Source: Stramonita haemastoma
Taxonomy: Eukaryota; Mollusca; Gastropoda; Neogastropoda; Muricidae
DNA length: 17,500 bases
Assembly: GCA_030674155.1 (NCBI GenBank)
Contig: CM060344.1
Location: forward strand, 23,368,942-23,386,441
Direction: 5' to 3'
Shown here: positions 9,701 through 16,362 of the stretch, piece after piece
How positions within the stretch are numbered: position 1 is the first letter of the stretch
Layout: each line of letters starts with the position of its first letter
Program-made: the position numbers and the translations under genes
The notes under the pieces: model-generated
Seen by the model: the letters and a program-made list of their open reading frames with translations, nothing else
Database searches by the model: none
What the model was told of the DNA's origin: nothing

Positions 9701-11242
9701 CAGTGACGGGTGAGAGTTTGTACTCGTCGTAGTTATGTTTGGTTCGACATGGTTTTGGTGTTGTTGGTTCTGATAATGGGTATTGGTTCTTATTGTTAAC
9801 TAAACATTTGGACTAAAGATTATAAGCAATATCATGAGCGTTTTGTTCTGAATTATATTTATTTTCCGTGAAGTAACGCTAGTATTGGTGTATAGCGAAC
9901 GTTAGGGGTATTTAGCCTTAGTTAGCGTTTAAAAAAAAAATATCAATGGTTTCGTGTGGAAAGGGTTTTCATTGTGTTTAGTAATACTCAGCATTTTTAC
10001 GTTGGAACTGATAAGGAAATTTTTGTGTTATGTGTGATATAGTGCAATTGTGAGTGTTAGATGGTAGGTATTGGATTGAACTGTTGTGTTGTAAATATGA
10101 TACGTTCCTGACAGGTTTTTTTGAATGAAGCCCATTGGATGTTGATAGTTATTATGAAGTGTTAAATGTGGATTAGATTAAGGTATACATTATATATATA
10201 TTTTCCCTAGTACTGGATAAGAATCTTAGGAGTGTGAAGAGACGGGTATTTTGCAACCTAAAAAGAATCGAGGAAATAATTTTAGTTACCTGTGTATGTC
10301 AACATACACAGGTAACTAAAATTATATCACACATAACTCAAAAATTTTCCTTATCAATTCCAACATAAAAAAATGCTGAGTATTACAAAACACAATGAAA
10401 ACCCTTTTCACACGAACCATTGATATTTTTTTTAAAAAACACGTAACTAAGGCTAAGAAAACACAAATTCATCTAACATCCTTATAGTGAAAAAGACGCT
10501 CAAATCAAAAAGAACAAACGAGATACGAATACAATACTCACAACGCTTACCTCAATACACACACCACTGCACATCGCACACCACACACACACACAGCACA
10601 CAACGCACACACACAGAGTTCACATTCATTTCATGGTCCAAGTCCACAAGCACTCACTTTCCTCCTTTTCCCGAAAGACAGCAGACTCCTTCCCTTCAGC
10701 GAAGCAGCCGCCCACAGATTCCAACAGGCAACTGTTGACCAGTTTAAAACAGCAAACAATTTCGTCTTGGGATCCATAGCTTTTTCTGTCAACACATACA
10801 TTGGTTTTTGGTTTTTTATATATGCAGTAAGTGGGCATATTAGCTGTTTCGTTTTAGTTATTTCACTTTTCAAGTTTGTAAGTTGTCATGGTTTTACTAA
10901 AAATAAAGAAAGGGGGTAAACCTAAGGACAAAAGAACCATAATATGTCAGAAGTTCGTAAGTTATGTATTTTTCCCCCAAAAAATGTTGGAGGGTTAAGA
11001 ACTAAAATACATGAAAAAAATAAATAAAAGAAGGACAAGAAGAAAATATTTAAAAACACAGAACACAAAAAGACAGAAAAAAAAATTTTTCCCCAATAAA
11101 TCTGGTCTGTTTCTATCCCATGAATAAAAAGTACATGGTTGAGTTGATAAACAAAATGTAACTAAGATTCTGCTTCAGACTTTTTTAAAATTCAAAGTAG
11201 TAAGGTTAAATCAAAACAGCACAAAGACTGACAGAGATGCAG

Positions 11243-11338
<96 letters not shown>

Positions 11339-11345
11339 CACAGAC

Positions 11346-11386
<41 letters not shown>

Positions 11387-14300
11387 GAGAGAGAAGAGAG
11401 GAGAGACAGAGAGAGACAGAGAGAGAGAGAGAGAGGCAAAGAAATACTGTTAGAAGAACACAATAAAAGAATGTTATAAAACAAATTGAATGATCAATAC
11501 CCATATAAAACCATCAATCACCCCCCCCCCCCCCCCACACACACACACACACACACACTCACCCTTACTACTAACTACATCTAGCCCCCCCCCCAAAAAA
11601 AAAAAAAAGAAAAACACCACCCAAAACAAACACACACACTTACTATCTCATACTCTCACACACACACACACACACACTCACACTCACACACAACACACAC
11701 ACACACACACACTACAAGTCAACTGACAGCAGTGGAGTGCTCCTTCTGCTCGGAGTCCCTGGTCTTCTTCTTGGATTCTGACATGGAGTGCATCTTCAGC
11801 TTGTTGTACACCTTGTTAGGCAGCTGCATGTCCATTCCTTCCCCGTCACCACTCTCAAACTCGGGGGGAAACTGCAACACAAGATAATCAGAATCATACT
11901 CTCAAACTCGGGGGAAACTACAACACAAGATAATCAGAATCATACTCTCAAACTCGGGGGAAACTGCAACACAAGATAATCAGAATCATACTCTCAAACA
12001 TCTGGGGGAAACTGCAACACAAGATAATCAGAATCATACTCTCAAACTCTGGGGGAAACTGCAACACAAGATAATCAGAATCATACTCTCAAACTCTGGG
12101 GAAACTGCAACACAAGATAATCAGAATCATACTCTCAAATCTGGGGGAAAACTGCAAAACAAGATAATCAGAATCATTACTCTCAAACTCTGGGGGAAAC
12201 TGCTACACAAGATAATCAGAATCATACTCTCAAACTTGGGGGAAACTGCAACACAAGATAATCAAATCATACTCTCAAACTCTGGGGGAAACTGCTACAC
12301 AAGATAATCAGAATCATACTCTCAAACTCTGGGGGAAACTGCTACACAAGATAATCAGAATCATCTTAATTTTTGGTCAGGACTATCACTGCTCTCAAAC
12401 TCTGGCAGAAACTGCAACACAAGGTAATCAGAATCATACTCTCAAACTCTGGGGGAAACTGCAACACAAGGTAATCAGAATCATCTTAATTTTTGGGTCC
12501 TATCACCTCTCTCAAACTCTGGGGGAAACTGCAGCACAAGATAATCAGAATTATCTCATTTTGGGGGTCTTATTACCATTTCCGAACTCTTGGCAGAAAC
12601 TGCACTACGGGAAAAAGTTTCTGATCTCAATTTCTGTCCCATCACCATCTCGTTCTGTTTGTATTGTGTTAAATACAGACTTTTTACATTCAGTGGATTA
12701 ACAGTCAGGAACAACTGAAAACAAGAAAGATTCCCCCCTCTTTCCACCCCCTATCCTTAGTTGTTTTTTCTCAAATCATGCGTAGCACCTTGATATATAG
12801 TGGTTCAAGTGTTATTGTTGTTGTTTGAAGTGGTTTTTGTTCGGTTGGTTGGATATTTTTCTATACCCGTTTCATTACTGCAAATATATGCTTGTAGAAT
12901 TTAAAGAAACAATGCAACACCGACAAAGATACTGGTTGCTACACCTGTGCATGTCTAAAACTGACTTTTTGTCATCAACATTGTGAAAAATGCTCTCTAA
13001 AAATTTCAAAGAAAATGTAAAACAAGTTCCCCACTTTACTATACTGTAAAAGAAAGCTTCGTTGTTTATGTTATTGATTTAATAACACAGAATTAAATTT
13101 GAGAAGACTATTATTTCTCCTTACCTCCATCAGCCGTTCAGCGTTCTTTCTGCCACAAAGAACTTTGTCGTGTTTTGTGGTGATGTTTTTTCCTGATCCT
13201 GAATAGCCCCTGACGCCTATGTTGGGTCTGGTTTCCTCTGCGTTCATGTACCACATACCACAGTATGAATTTTTGTAGATTTCTCTCTCTCTCACACACA
13301 CACACGCACAGATGCACGCACCCACATATGTAAGCGTACACACATAATGTCCACACACAGACACAGATCCAAAAGAAAAAAACACATTTGTATCAGATGT
13401 CCTGCAATTAGCAATTCATCTCTTGCTGAGAACATGAACAGCACTGTGAATAATTTATCCATAAATGTATGGCATCTCTGATTAGCATAATCCTGCAAAT
13501 CACGCTTTTGTTCAAGTATAAAACATAGTTCATGCCAGTGTAAATTGCATGCACACATGTACAGACAGAATGAAAATGTCAAGTGGAGTCTGGCCCACAC
13601 ACACGCACACCCACATGTACACAAACACATTACATATAGACAACACACACTTTCACGCCTACGGATGCCCAGACATAAATCCACATGTAGGCCCTATTGA
13701 TCCCCTGAAATTCCATACATTACCAACTACACCCTCCTCCCCTAACATTCACACACCCTTCATTCACACACCCATCCCCCTCTGTCTTTCTCTGTCTGTC
13801 TCTCATTCCCATCTAATATCACAGTTTGTGAAAAGATGTTAAAGGAATTTGATGCACACACAGAGATTATCTACTATTTCTTCATTATTTAACACAATAT
13901 ATGATTATCACAATTGTATGATTCTATAAATGTCTTTTCAAAAAAATTTTTTTTTTTAGCATCTATAAATGATCAGTCTACTAGAAAGTCGCTTTTTTTC
14001 CCCCTAACAACTCACCCCATTTCGTTCTGGCAGGTCCATAGTCATCGTCTTCTGATTCTTCGTCATCTTCCTCTTCATACTGAGGGTGTTGTGTCTTGTA
14101 CTTTTCATATGAAATGGTCACTGGAAAAAATCAGGCAGACAGACCTGTATACATGTCCATAACATTCCTGCCCATGTTGCTAATCTACCTGTAGAGATAA
14201 TTTAACTGAACCATTCACAGACACACAGAAACACCTGTAGACAGAGTAACACAAAGTATACACTCATTCACATTATATCATCACTCCCATAAACATCATT

Positions 14301-16081
14301 CACAAACAAACGTGTGTGCACATGCACGTATATGCAAGCACATGCACTCATATGCACACATGCGAAACACCACCCTGAAACAGAGACAAAAGGTTGAAAG
14401 GCTCACACATGTTCACATTCACAAAATCACATACACAGTAACACACACTAGTACCAGTGCAGTATGTGCATAATCATATGCTTGTAGTTGTATGCATGTA
14501 ATATTGTACAGTGATTCACTCTCACACACATGAATGCATAAATCACGATACATGTGTATACTTTTAAACACACTTTTGTAATCATGAATATGCATTCGGC
14601 TTTTCTTTTTGTGTGTGTGTGTCTAGTCTACTAATAAAAATTTCTGAAAACTGAAATTGAACACACACACACACACACACACAGAGTGACACGCACACAC
14701 AGAGTGACACACACACACAGAGTGACACACACATACACACCAACAGTGACACACACAGAGACACACACACGAAGTGACACACACAGTGACACACACACAC
14801 AGTGACACACACAAACACTCACTCTCTTTTTCCTCTTCCTCACCTTTGCTGGAGCCATTGTACTTTCTGGCTTCTCTGTCCAGCTGGACATTGTGTTCCT
14901 GATCATACTGCCACTGTAGGAAGCGAGCTATCATTTCATCGCTGACTGTTTCACCCTTTCTCTCTGCGGCTGCCAGATATGCTGCCAAGTCTTCAGGGCT
15001 CTCTGCTGAAAGCACCTCTCTCTCCTGCACACTGGAAAAAGGAAAAAAGACATTTAATCTCAAATTTATCCCATTAAAATGATGGCTATTTTGTTTTGAC
15101 TTTTAATAAGTTTTATCAATTATCTACATATAAATCTAGATGGAATTCAACACAGCAAAGATTATAATACATGTTTATAACCATCCCTTTCCCATAAAAA
15201 TGCTGCTGGTCCCCTCCCTTACAAGTTGACAAAAGATACCCCCCCCCCCCCAATAATAAAATATATATCATAGATAATAAGATATTGCAAATGTGTTGCA
15301 TCCAACTCATTTCAGCATTAATTTTTTGACATTACATCTGAATTATGCTTACAGACATACTTTGTAAACATTACTGTGTTTGGTAAACATTTTATGAAAA
15401 TACATTATTGCTGCAGCTATACAACATAAAATACACAGAACAAAGACTATTTAATCAAACTATAAACTAGTTAATACAAGGTCTTCTTCTTTCCATTCTC
15501 TACACTACAGCCTTCAATATTGTGAAGATTCTGTAGAATTCTGGGTGTATTGCTTGGTATACATGTTCATGTTTCTGTAACCCATTGAATGCTAGGAGAT
15601 TTTTTAACGTGCATATTTTGATCTTCTGCATACATGTGTACAGTATACACGAGGACAATTAACAAGGTGCTGGCAGGTCTGCACTCGAAGTTGACCTGGG
15701 AGATTGTAAAAATCCCCTTCCTTTAGGGCAAACACATAGAAAATACCTTTACAGCAGGTGTTAACCGCTATTTTAGATTCTAAAACTGTAAAAGCACACG
15801 TCACTAAGTCAGGTTAGTTACGAAAGCAGTTAACGTTTGTTCAACTTGTTTTGTAACGGGCCAGCTGTGTCAAAAGTACATTCTGGAAAAAAAACACCCA
15901 AACAAACCCAAAAGCTCGTATGTGTTATAGGTACTTACACTGGTTCGTCGGTCATAAATTGTTGGGTTTGTTTTTCTTTGTCTTGTAACTGCAAGGCCAG
16001 TTGTTCACTCATAACATCTTCCAAAGAGCAAGGCACAACTCCTGGTGCTTTTCCCCATGGACACACTTTAGAAGATGCCAT
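5060..16081 (-). CDS. RIOK3: RIO kinase 3, 11 coding exons, frame-broken as given
   Basis: RIOK3 is an atypical serine/threonine kinase/ATPase; in animals it is linked to 40S ribosomal subunit maturation and cytosolic innate immune signalling. The exons, in transcript order, give a protein colinear with vertebrate RIOK3: the SLEDVMSEQLA N-terminal motif, an acidic linker, GKNITTKHDKVLCGRKN, the ATP loop EGKESAVF, the beta-3 lysine in VAVKAFKTTL, hinge LVMSLIG, catalytic loop LVHADLSAFNLLW, metal-binding VIDVSQAV, and a C-terminal extension ending SDSCSSEDDEEECA. Splice phases agree at every junction except exon 5/6, and exons 6 and 8 contain frame breaks. Allowing for these, the length is about 549 residues against 519 in human. 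Introns are retained, so this is not a processed copy. It is either the native gene with assembly indels or a recently disabled gene. Confidence 0.93.
5341..5518 (-). repeat. Interspersed repeat family B, minus-oriented copy
   Basis: Plus-strand blocks here (CAGCTGTCAGTTTTCCCCAC, CTATCCATTCCAT, CAGTTGGTGCT, GGGGTGTGCT, GACCCTTGACA) match the reverse complement of 6150-6335 in order. The two copies form an inverted pair inside RIOK3 intron 10, separated by about 630 bases. Confidence 0.75.
5745..5889 (+). repeat. Minisatellite, 3 units of 48-51 bp
   Basis: Three head-to-tail units start at 5745, 5796 and 5844 with ATGACCAAAACTATACCACC and end in CTGGTRTATGCCATC. The units are nearly identical; the first has one extra CAC. 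It lies within RIOK3 intron 10. Confidence 0.93.
6105..6400 (+). repeat. Interspersed repeat family B, longest copy
   Basis: The middle (6150-6335) is the inverted partner of 5341-5518, and the two ends match the short copy at 3085-3195. It contains (AATC)n-like sequence at about 6341-6358. No tRNA-like Pol III boxes were recognised, so it is left unclassified. Confidence 0.7.
6524..6628 (-). CDS. RIOK3: RIOK3 exon 10
   Basis: Thirty-five codons, phase 0 at both ends, with acceptor TTTTATCCTACAG and donor GTAAAT. Encodes HFQKRNVHNVLSPEQLFNEI and TGLDIQGEGEEFNAQ, matching human FFQKGGVKEALSERELFNAV and SGLNI. This is the helical C-terminal lobe of the RIO domain. Confidence 0.95.
6684..6791. 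repeat. TG/GA compound microsatellite
   Basis: A (TG)n run at 6684-6716, then further TG runs, (GA)n at about 6751-6766 and (TG)n with CGCGCG ending near 6791. It lies in RIOK3 intron 9. Confidence 0.9.
7020..7190 (-). CDS. RIOK3: RIOK3 exon 9, catalytic loop
   Basis: A clean 57-codon exon, phase 0 at both ends, with acceptor TTTCTTCAACAG and donor GTGAGT. It contains CALVHADLSAFNLLWHDGKV (catalytic Asp in HADLS and the metal-binding Asn) and VIDVSQAVDLTHPQ (the DFG-equivalent metal-binding Asp of RIO kinases), then FLFRDCINVST. Human RIOK3 has TLVHADLSEYNMLW and LIDVSQSVEPTHP at these places. All catalytic residues are present. Confidence 0.96.
7277..7509 (+). mobile_element. tRNA-derived SINE, copy 3, diverged
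   Basis: Starts AGGGATAGCCTGGTGGTCAG with an A box at 7281-7291 and a degenerate B box (GAGTTCAAGCC, 7325-7335). The body matches copy 2 (CTGGAGTTAACA, GACTCCACTC, CTTTGGATGAGACGATAAAC, AGAGTAGGCC). The 3' part of copy 2 (GCATACACATGGGGACTGGA onward) is absent; after GGATGACAAAATT the sequence switches to module C. It lies in RIOK3 intron 8. Confidence 0.8.
7510..7655 (+). repeat. Interspersed repeat module C, short copy
   Basis: Matches the minus strand of 1425-1718 in two blocks (GTTTAGACATCGTCCC...GGGCTACC and ATGGTGGGCAAA...GGTGAACCTCA). Both copies are joined to the same SINE family, which suggests a composite or alternative-tail SINE subfamily. Confidence 0.55.
7706..7721 (+). repeat. 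C16 homopolymer
   Basis: Sixteen cytosines followed by a short CA run. For the RIOK3 pre-mRNA this is a G-run in intron 8 with quadruplex potential. Homopolymers like this are prone to length errors in assemblies. Confidence 0.9.
7919..8074 (-). CDS. RIOK3: RIOK3 exon 8, hinge region, one-base deletion
   Basis: The acceptor CTCCCTCCTCAG is strong and the donor is GTGGGT, phase 0. The exon begins MCKFGVPCP in one frame and continues VVTLRKHCLVMSLIG in the next, aligning with human MQRAGIPCPTVVLLKKHILVMSFIG. One base is missing around 8043-8048, where the equivalent of Thr/Ala before VV should be. Later residues EPAPKLQDINLS and AYEQTVE fit the family. Read literally in the first frame, a TGA follows PCPAW. 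Confidence 0.9.
8232..8314 (+). mobile_element. tRNA-derived SINE, copy 4, head only
   Basis: GGGATAGCCTAGTGGTAAGA carries an intact A box (8236-8246) and an intact B box (GGTTCGATTCC, 8280-8290), nearly identical to copy 2. Similarity stops shortly after GGGGATTTTTCCT, so only the tRNA-like head remains. A T-arm (CCGGG/CCCGG) can form, but the 5' GGGATAG does not pair with the 3' TCGAGGG, so it is not a tRNA gene. It lies in RIOK3 intron 7, just after a CA tract. Confidence 0.8.
8650..8715. repeat. C-run and A-run low-complexity tract
   Basis: Alternating runs of C (10-12 bases each), an A-run and CA-rich sequence. No function is assignable. Confidence 0.85.
8726..9030 (-). mobile_element. 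tRNA-derived SINE, copy 5, 5'-truncated
   Basis: On the minus strand it begins inside the head (ATTCCCGTTGAGATTTTTCT, just after the B box). It carries the whole body (GGAGTTAACATCAGTGCTGA, AAGACTTTTGGATGAGAC region, GGCCATCATGTGCTGGTGGG) and ends in an AAATAAATA tail at 8726-8770. The 5' truncation is typical of LINE-mediated insertion. It stops about 50 bases from the RIOK3 exon 7 boundary, within intron 7. Confidence 0.82.
9079..9256 (-). CDS. RIOK3: RIOK3 exon 7, beta-3 lysine region
   Basis: Encodes VAVPDQVAVKAFKTTLMDF, then REKYIHGDHRF and NPRKIIRIWAMKEVANLN, matching human CAIKVFKTTLNEF, RDKYIKDDYRF and NPRKIIRMWAEKEMHNLA. The Lys of AVKAF is the ATP-contacting beta-3 residue. The donor is GTGAGG, phase 2. 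The acceptor is uncertain: an AG at 9257-9258 keeps frame with exon 6, while a CAG at 9264-9266 looks more natural but breaks frame. Neither has a pyrimidine tract. The exon lies between a SINE ending at 9030 and an LTR element starting near 9414. Confidence 0.85.
9414..9533 (-). mobile_element. LTR element untranslated leader
   Basis: About 120 bases follow the primer binding site on the minus strand (starting AGTAAAAACTGGAACGGCGA). They end at an ATG (9411-9413) that opens only 31 codons before a stop near 9318. Most of the internal region is therefore missing; no gag, protease or reverse transcriptase coding was found. Confidence 0.5.
9534..9544 (-). mobile_element. Primer binding site, tRNA-Lys type
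   Basis: TGGCGCCCAAC on the minus strand directly follows the LTR end ...CTACA. It is complementary to the 3' end (GTTGGGCGCCA) of animal tRNA-Lys, the primer used by many Ty3/Gypsy-type elements. The match is 11 bases and then diverges. Confidence 0.7.
9545..10310 (-). mobile_element. LTR of a retrotransposon, probably Ty3/Gypsy-type
   Basis: On the minus strand the segment runs from TGTGTATGTTGACATACACA near 10310 to ...CTAGATCTACA at 9545, with TG...CA ends. It contains a TATATATATA-type element near 10190-10201 and AATAAA at 9858-9863, in the right order for LTR promoter and polyadenylation. The immediately following primer binding site supports the assignment. The exact 5' edge is uncertain because it falls inside a palindrome. 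It lies in RIOK3 intron 6 in the same orientation as the gene. Confidence 0.65.
10276..10325. repeat. Perfect hairpin, 24-bp arms, 2-base loop
   Basis: Arms 10276-10299 and 10302-10325 are perfect reverse complements separated by CA. The hairpin lies at the junction of two oppositely oriented LTR 5' ends. Confidence 0.95.
10290..10456 (+). mobile_element. Inverted, internally deleted partial LTR copy
   Basis: Positions 10324-10456 closely match the reverse complement of 9913-10040 (CATTGATATTTTTTTT, AATGCTGAGTATTAC, CACAATGAAAACCC). The first 35 bases repeat the LTR 5' end. About 240 bases that lie between these blocks in the other copy are missing. Similarity fades after AACTAAGGCTAA. The two copies lie head to head. 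Confidence 0.75.
10658..10785 (-). CDS. RIOK3: RIOK3 exon 6, ATP-binding loop, frame-broken
   Basis: Two frames are needed. The first part reads KAMDPKTKLF and the second FKLVNSCLLES, then GGCFAEGKESAVF, aligning with human KAVDPKTRLLMYKMVNSGML and the STGKES ATP loop. The change of frame lies around 10748-10756 and fits two extra bases (alignment length then equals human) or one lost base. The donor is GTGAGT at 10652-10657, phase 1. Read literally from exon 5, a stop codon (TAA) is met within this exon. Confidence 0.87.
11243..11438 (+). repeat. GA microsatellite, long purine tract
   Basis: A nearly pure (GA)n run of about 85 bases from 11243 to 11331, then imperfect GA/GACAGA repeats to about 11438. 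The RIOK3 transcript carries (CU)n here, in intron 5. Homopurine mirror repeats can adopt triplex structure. Open frames made only of Ser/Leu across it are artefacts. Confidence 0.93.
11518..11714 (+). repeat. C-run plus CA microsatellite cluster
   Basis: A run of about 16 C, (CA)n, a second C-run with an A-run (11585-11608) and further CA repeats up to 11712, ending 14 bases from the exon 5 donor at 11727. Low complexity only. Confidence 0.9.
11728..11871 (-). CDS. RIOK3: RIOK3 exon 5
   Basis: Encodes 48 residues: FPPEFESGDGEGMDMQLPNK, then VYNKLKMHSMSESKKKTRDS and EQKEHSTA, colinear with human RIOK3 FAPEFQVGDG and EKKEHSTA. The acceptor (GATTATCTTGTGTTGCAG) is the first unit of the intronic tandem array at 11850-12610. 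The only usable donor is GTCAGT at 11722-11727, leaving phase 0. The next exon needs one extra base here, so one G appears to be missing at this junction. Confidence 0.9.
11850..12610 (-). repeat. Minisatellite of about 15 units duplicating the exon 5 acceptor
   Basis: Units of 46-48 bp (later ones about 70 bp) read on the minus strand as ATGATTCTGATTATCTTGTG, then TTGCAG, then TTTCCCCCAGAGTTTGAGAG. Each carries a CTGAT branch-point-like motif, an acceptor AG and the start of exon 5 (FPPEFES). The true acceptor is the first unit (exon start 11871); equivalent positions follow at 11917, 11963, 12011, 12058 and 12104 and so on. The longer distal units also contain CTATCACC-type sequence matching the next exon bases. 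An AG before TTTC persists in all units I could align. Confidence 0.95.
12611..13124. other. RIOK3 intron 4, rest
   Basis: AT-rich intronic sequence with no gene, tRNA-like box or repeat from the families above recognised on either strand. Confidence 0.5.
13125..13237 (-). CDS. RIOK3: RIOK3 exon 4
   Basis: Encodes EETRPNIGVRGYSGSGKN and ITTKHDKVLCGRKNAERLME. The ITTKHD..CGRKN motif is nearly identical in vertebrate RIOK3. The donor is GTAAGG, phase 0. The acceptor at 13238-13240 (ACGCAG) is fixed by frame but lacks a good pyrimidine tract, so the exact left edge of the transcript segment is less certain than the protein match. Confidence 0.88.
13238..14015. other. RIOK3 intron 3
   Basis: Contains CT/CA microsatellite fragments at 13280-13320 and 13595-13635 and T-rich sequence near the donor. 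No conserved coding sequence or named repeat was seen. Confidence 0.5.
14016..14120 (-). CDS. RIOK3: RIOK3 exon 3
   Basis: The acceptor is TTTTTTCCAG and the donor is GTGAGT. It encodes VTISYEKYKTQHPQ followed by an acidic stretch EEEDDEESEDDD, then YGPARTKW. This matches the VSISFENYRKVHP and acidic segment of human RIOK3, an intrinsically disordered linker before the kinase domain. The length is 105 bases, entering and leaving with one base of a split codon. Confidence 0.9.
14121..14660. other. RIOK3 intron 2, distal part
   Basis: CA- and GCAT-rich intronic sequence (for example repeated GCACATGCA-like words at 14310-14360). No gene or element was recognised. Confidence 0.5.
14661..14819 (-). 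repeat. CA / GTGACAC minisatellite
   Basis: CA runs are interrupted by AGAGTGACAC or CAGTGACAC every 12-25 bases, about eight times. It lies in RIOK3 intron 2, ending about 25 bases from the exon 2 donor. Open frames rich in Cys and Val across it are artefacts of the TG repeat. Confidence 0.9.
14844..15031 (-). CDS. RIOK3: RIOK3 exon 2
   Basis: The acceptor is TTTTTCCAG ending at 15032 and the donor is GTGAGG at 14838-14843. The encoded segment includes ESPEDLAAYLAAAERKGE and FLQWQYDQEHNVQLDREA, the latter matching the MLQMEYDREYDAQLRREE region of human RIOK3. It enters at phase 2 (the split codon gives Val) and leaves with one base. A CA/GTGACAC minisatellite begins 25 bases past the donor. 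Confidence 0.92.
15032..15529. other. RIOK3 intron 1, proximal to exon 2
   Basis: AT-rich intronic sequence with a C-run at about 15240-15251. No gene or recognised repeat. Confidence 0.5.
15530..15715 (-). repeat. Old interspersed repeat, molluscan-type
   Basis: On the minus strand, blocks such as CCAGGTCAACTTCGAGTGCA, GCAGAAGATCAAAATATGCA, CACGTTAAA and GGGTTACAGAAACATGAACA, in that order, resemble a very common repeat I associate with gastropod genomes. The resemblance is from recognition, not alignment. The copy is diverged and non-coding, in RIOK3 intron 1. Confidence 0.45.
15939..16081 (-). CDS. RIOK3: RIOK3 exon 1 (start codon)
   Basis: Encodes residues 1-47 plus two bases, beginning MASSKVCPWGKAPG and containing SLEDVMSEQLALQL, which aligns with SLADVMSEQLAKEL of human RIOK3. 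The ATG at 16079-16081 has A at -3 and G at +4, a strong initiation context. The donor is GTAAGT at 15933-15938, phase 2. An in-frame upstream ATG at 16211-16213 would add 44 residues including a lysine/arginine cluster, but its context is weaker (T at -3). Confidence 0.92.
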
Positions 16082-16362
16082 TTTATTTCTCTCTCTTTTT
16101 TTTTTCTTCTTTTCTTTTCGTAGGCTAGTCGAGTTCGCGTCCTTTTTCTCGAGTTTCTTGTTACAGTGCTTCGAGTTCACAGCTTTTGTAGAGGTTTCAC
16201 AATCTATTTTCATGTACAGCTCTTCACAAGTTGCTAATTTCGTATGTAAGGTGCAACAACTTAGTGTATTTTAAGTCTGTTTCCTGTGAGCTGTAGGTCT
16301 AGGCAAGGATAACCCTAAAAATATTATGATGTTCTTGCTTCAGCAGTGACCCTTTGGTGCAA

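Noticed and set aside
11206..11504. Minus-strand Ser/Leu-only open frames of 92-97 codons
   Set aside because: Products of the GA microsatellite read on the minus strand; no real protein features.
11788..11979. Plus-strand open frame with repeated peptides
   Set aside because: Antisense of exon 5 plus the tandem repeat; the periodicity comes from the minisatellite.
11871..12610. CRISPR-like array of 46-48-bp repeats
   Set aside because: Units are directly contiguous without unique spacers and overlap an exon; this is a minisatellite in a eukaryotic intron.
14582..14906. Cys/Val-rich minus-strand open frames resembling a repetitive secreted protein
   Set aside because: Translation of TG repeats past the exon 2 donor; only the exon 2 part is coding.
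5060..16081. Processed (retrotransposed) RIOK3 pseudogene
   Set aside because: All introns and most consensus splice sites are present, so this is a spliced native locus or a duplicate made at DNA level.
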